Shown here piece after piece: positions 54,811 through 56,175 of a stretch of 56,175 nt of DNA (positions within the stretch are counted from its first letter, which is position 1; the number at the start of each line of letters is the position of its first letter). A program made the translations under genes and the position numbers. Under the pieces are notes generated by a model. That model was given only the letters and a program-made list of their open reading frames with translations, had not been told where the DNA came from and ran no database searches. Origin of the DNA: Sulfuricurvum sp. (GTDB lineage Bacteria > Campylobacterota > Campylobacteria > Campylobacterales > Sulfurimonadaceae); NCBI GenBank assembly GCA_022729795.1, contig DZBD01000003.1, positions 1 through 56,175 of the forward strand. Direction: 5' to 3'.

Positions 54811-55245
54811 ATGAAAAAAACAGACTATGTAATCATCAACGGTAAATCCTCAAAGATTATTTACAATCAATCAAAGGCTAAGGAGTGGAGCTTAGAAGAT
54901 GCGAGTTTCGACACACTCAAGGTATTAGATGAACTCTTGAAGTTTAAAGACAGTAGCGTGAAATATTCGAGCGGTATAACCGTAATCAATGCAGTTGATA
55001 CAATCAGTTTAGTATCGAGATTGAATATAAGCCGTCCAAGTAATCACATAGGTATTATAAGAAGTGAACTACAAGCGAATACACTTCTTACTTACAGAAC
55101 TAAAAACGAGCGTGATACTTATGCGATAATCAAAAGTGATGAGAGTATCAAGCGTGTTGAAGCTTTAAGAGAGAGGCTTTTAAAAGTTATTGAGAGTAAA
55201 GATGTAGAACTCTCAAAAGCTTATGAAGATAATCGGAAAAATTGA
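54811..55245 (+). CDS. Unknown element-encoded protein, 144 residues
   Basis: AAGGGA lies before the ATG. The C-terminal third (RVEALRERLLKVIESKDVEL) is likely a coiled coil. The middle carries a Ser/Thr-rich stretch without a recognised domain. It overlaps the Rep-like gene by 23 bases, suggesting a functional link or shared translation. Confidence 0.7.
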   Translation: MKKTDYVIINGKSSKIIYNQSKAKEWSLEDASFDTLKVLDELLKFKDSSVKYSSGITVINAVDTISLVSRLNISRPSNHIGIIRSELQANTLLTYRTKNERDTYAIIKSDESIKRVEALRERLLKVIESKDVELSKAYEDNRKN

Positions 55246-55903
55246 CTCTATAAGCCTAAGAAGTGATGATTTTTCACGGTTGTTTACAAGTGAAGATTAT
55301 ATCATAGAGGTAGTCAAAAGTGTTGGAATATTTGAGCCAAACTTGTGGATAGAGACTTTTAAAAAAGGACTTACTAAAAGCATACTCGAGGCAAAAATAC
55401 TCCACACCTCAGCAGGTTTAACGATACCACTCAAACGCTACAATAGAAGCCCTACAAAGCAAAGTTTAGATATTGCAGGGCTTCGAGGCTATGATGATAA
55501 ATCGGAGCTTTTAAAGAACTTCTTTGAGGCTCACTTCTTAGAGTTTATGGAGTGCGAACTCAAGCGGATAGATATTTGTTTTGATTTTGTGAAAGTGCCG
55601 AATAGGATTATAAAAAGGTTATGCGAGAAACGAGAGCCTTTTAAATTTAGAAACACTACTTACTATAAAACAGCGAAAGAAAAAAAAATTAATGATACGC
55701 TTGATATAAAACGATACGACAAACAAAAAGAGGCGAAACTACCCGAACCATTAGAGCGGATAGAATTTTGTTTTAAAGGTGCTTATTTTCCAAAAGGTAT
55801 GAAGCTCAAAGACTTAGATAAAAAGTTTCTATCCAAAATGGAAAAAACTATCTTCAACTTTAGTGGAATAAATGCGAAAATAATCCCTATAAGTTACACT
55901 TAG
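55223..55903 (+). CDS. Replication initiation factor-like protein
   Basis: Has the pattern of the phage/plasmid replication initiation factor family: an Asp-rich strand LKRIDICFDFVKV, a YDKQKE motif with Tyr and Lys, and RIEFCFKG soon after. Length 226 is short for the family, which commonly reaches 300 or more, so the C-terminal part may be reduced. The assignment is by motif only. If right, the element can replicate by rolling circle after excision. Confidence 0.5.
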   Translation: MKIIGKIDSISLRSDDFSRLFTSEDYIIEVVKSVGIFEPNLWIETFKKGLTKSILEAKILHTSAGLTIPLKRYNRSPTKQSLDIAGLRGYDDKSELLKNFFEAHFLEFMECELKRIDICFDFVKVPNRIIKRLCEKREPFKFRNTTYYKTAKEKKINDTLDIKRYDKQKEAKLPEPLERIEFCFKGAYFPKGMKLKDLDKKFLSKMEKTIFNFSGINAKIIPISYT

Positions 55904-55920
55904 TAAATTTTCAGAAATAC

Positions 55921-55946
55921 CCCGTGCAAACTCCATACAGCACGGG
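55921..55946. terminator. Hairpin after the Rep-like gene
   Basis: CCCGTGC (55921-55927) and GCACGGG (55940-55946) pair with a 12-base loop. No T run follows, so it may be a weak terminator or a replication signal. Confidence 0.35.
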
Positions 55947-56060
55947 CTTAAATGCACTTCTTTAACTTCGCTGAAAGTGTAGCTATTTTCAGACACAAAA
56001 CCGCTCATATTTTTATTACGATATACTATCATTACAATACAACGAAATGAAAGGATATTG

Positions 56061-56175
56061 ATGAGATTAACACTCACAGATGATGAGGTAATGGAGCTGA
56101 TGAAATCAATCGCAAAATCAAACTATCCTCTTTACTCCAAGATACAAAAGCAATATAACGATGATATAAGCAGAG
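56061..56175 (+). CDS. Unknown element gene, 5' end only
   Basis: AAAGGA precedes the ATG, and 38 codons run off the window, beginning MRLTLTDDEVMELMKSI. Too short for assignment. Confidence 0.55.
   Translation, partial: MRLTLTDDEVMELMKSIAKSNYPLYSKIQKQYNDDISR

Larger units (their letters stand above)
52100..56175 (+). mobile_element. Integrated mobile element, left part (right end beyond window)
   Basis: Downstream of dgt all genes are on the plus strand and of accessory type: tyrosine recombinase, unknown, excisionase-like, frameshifted small gene, unknown, Rep-like initiator and a cut gene. The dispersed word present through the first 52 kb is absent here. No tRNA or direct att repeat can be seen; the left junction lies somewhere between 52100 and 52343. 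The type could be an integrative plasmid or a prophage satellite. Confidence 0.75.

Noticed and set aside
55829-56077. Minus-strand reading frame of 82 codons
   Set aside because: Overlaps the 3' end of the Rep-like gene, has no family features and no good ribosome-binding site.

Overview
The window reads as a chromosomal segment of a Campylobacterota (epsilonproteobacterial) bacterium, most like Sulfurimonas or a close relative. This follows from gene content and neighbour pairs: rnj next to rsmA, purB next to nrdA, a Campylobacterota-type NrdA with an insertion between active-site cysteines, ThyX, QueF, Dgt, and a low-G+C dnaA-dnaN-gyrB origin region. No rRNA, tRNA or CRISPR array was found.

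Layout. 1-11 kb: housekeeping genes (rnj, rsmA, hisF, a nucleoside phosphorylase relative, rlmN, an RluA-type pseudouridine synthase, purB, nrdA, thioredoxin, ppnP, ruvC). A 0.5 kb gene-free stretch at 4.1-4.6 kb holds a possible structured RNA and a cluster of DnaA-box-like sites. 11.2-15.8 kb: a tightly overlapping Entner-Doudoroff operon zwf-pgl-edd-eda. 15.8-33.3 kb: a convergent run of eleven minus-strand genes for glycogen metabolism (pgm, glgP, pgk, a free CBM48 domain, a nucleotidyltransferase fused to a degenerate phosphomannomutase domain, two GH57 enzymes, galT, two glgA, glgB), with galU divergent from it. 34.3-39.5 kb: the likely replication origin with dnaA, dnaN and gyrB. 39.5-52.1 kb: a degenerate GGDEF/EAL protein, queF, cca, typA, nrdB, a nitrilase relative, pcm, thyX, a lipoprotein, argB, a PhnA-domain protein and dgt. 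52.1 kb to the end: the left part of an integrated mobile element with a tyrosine recombinase, an excisionase-like protein, a frameshifted small gene and a Rep-like initiator.

Working together: glycogen made by GlgA/GlgB from GalU- or elsewhere-derived nucleotide sugar could be broken down by the GH57 enzymes and the GlgP relative to glucose-1-phosphate, converted by Pgm to glucose-6-phosphate, and passed through Zwf-Pgl-Edd-Eda to pyruvate and glyceraldehyde-3-phosphate. Pgk sits in the same operon. The GlgP relative has threonine where the PLP lysine is expected, so its activity is uncertain.

The most striking signal is a dispersed DNA word, consensus TTCCACATGCCAAG. Its 9-base core CCACATGCC occurs 22 times in the first 52 kb, on both strands equally, mostly inside genes and in all reading frames. 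Two copies or near-copies form inverted pairs at gene ends. It behaves like the DNA uptake sequences of Neisseriaceae and Pasteurellaceae. I know of no such sequence described in Campylobacterota.
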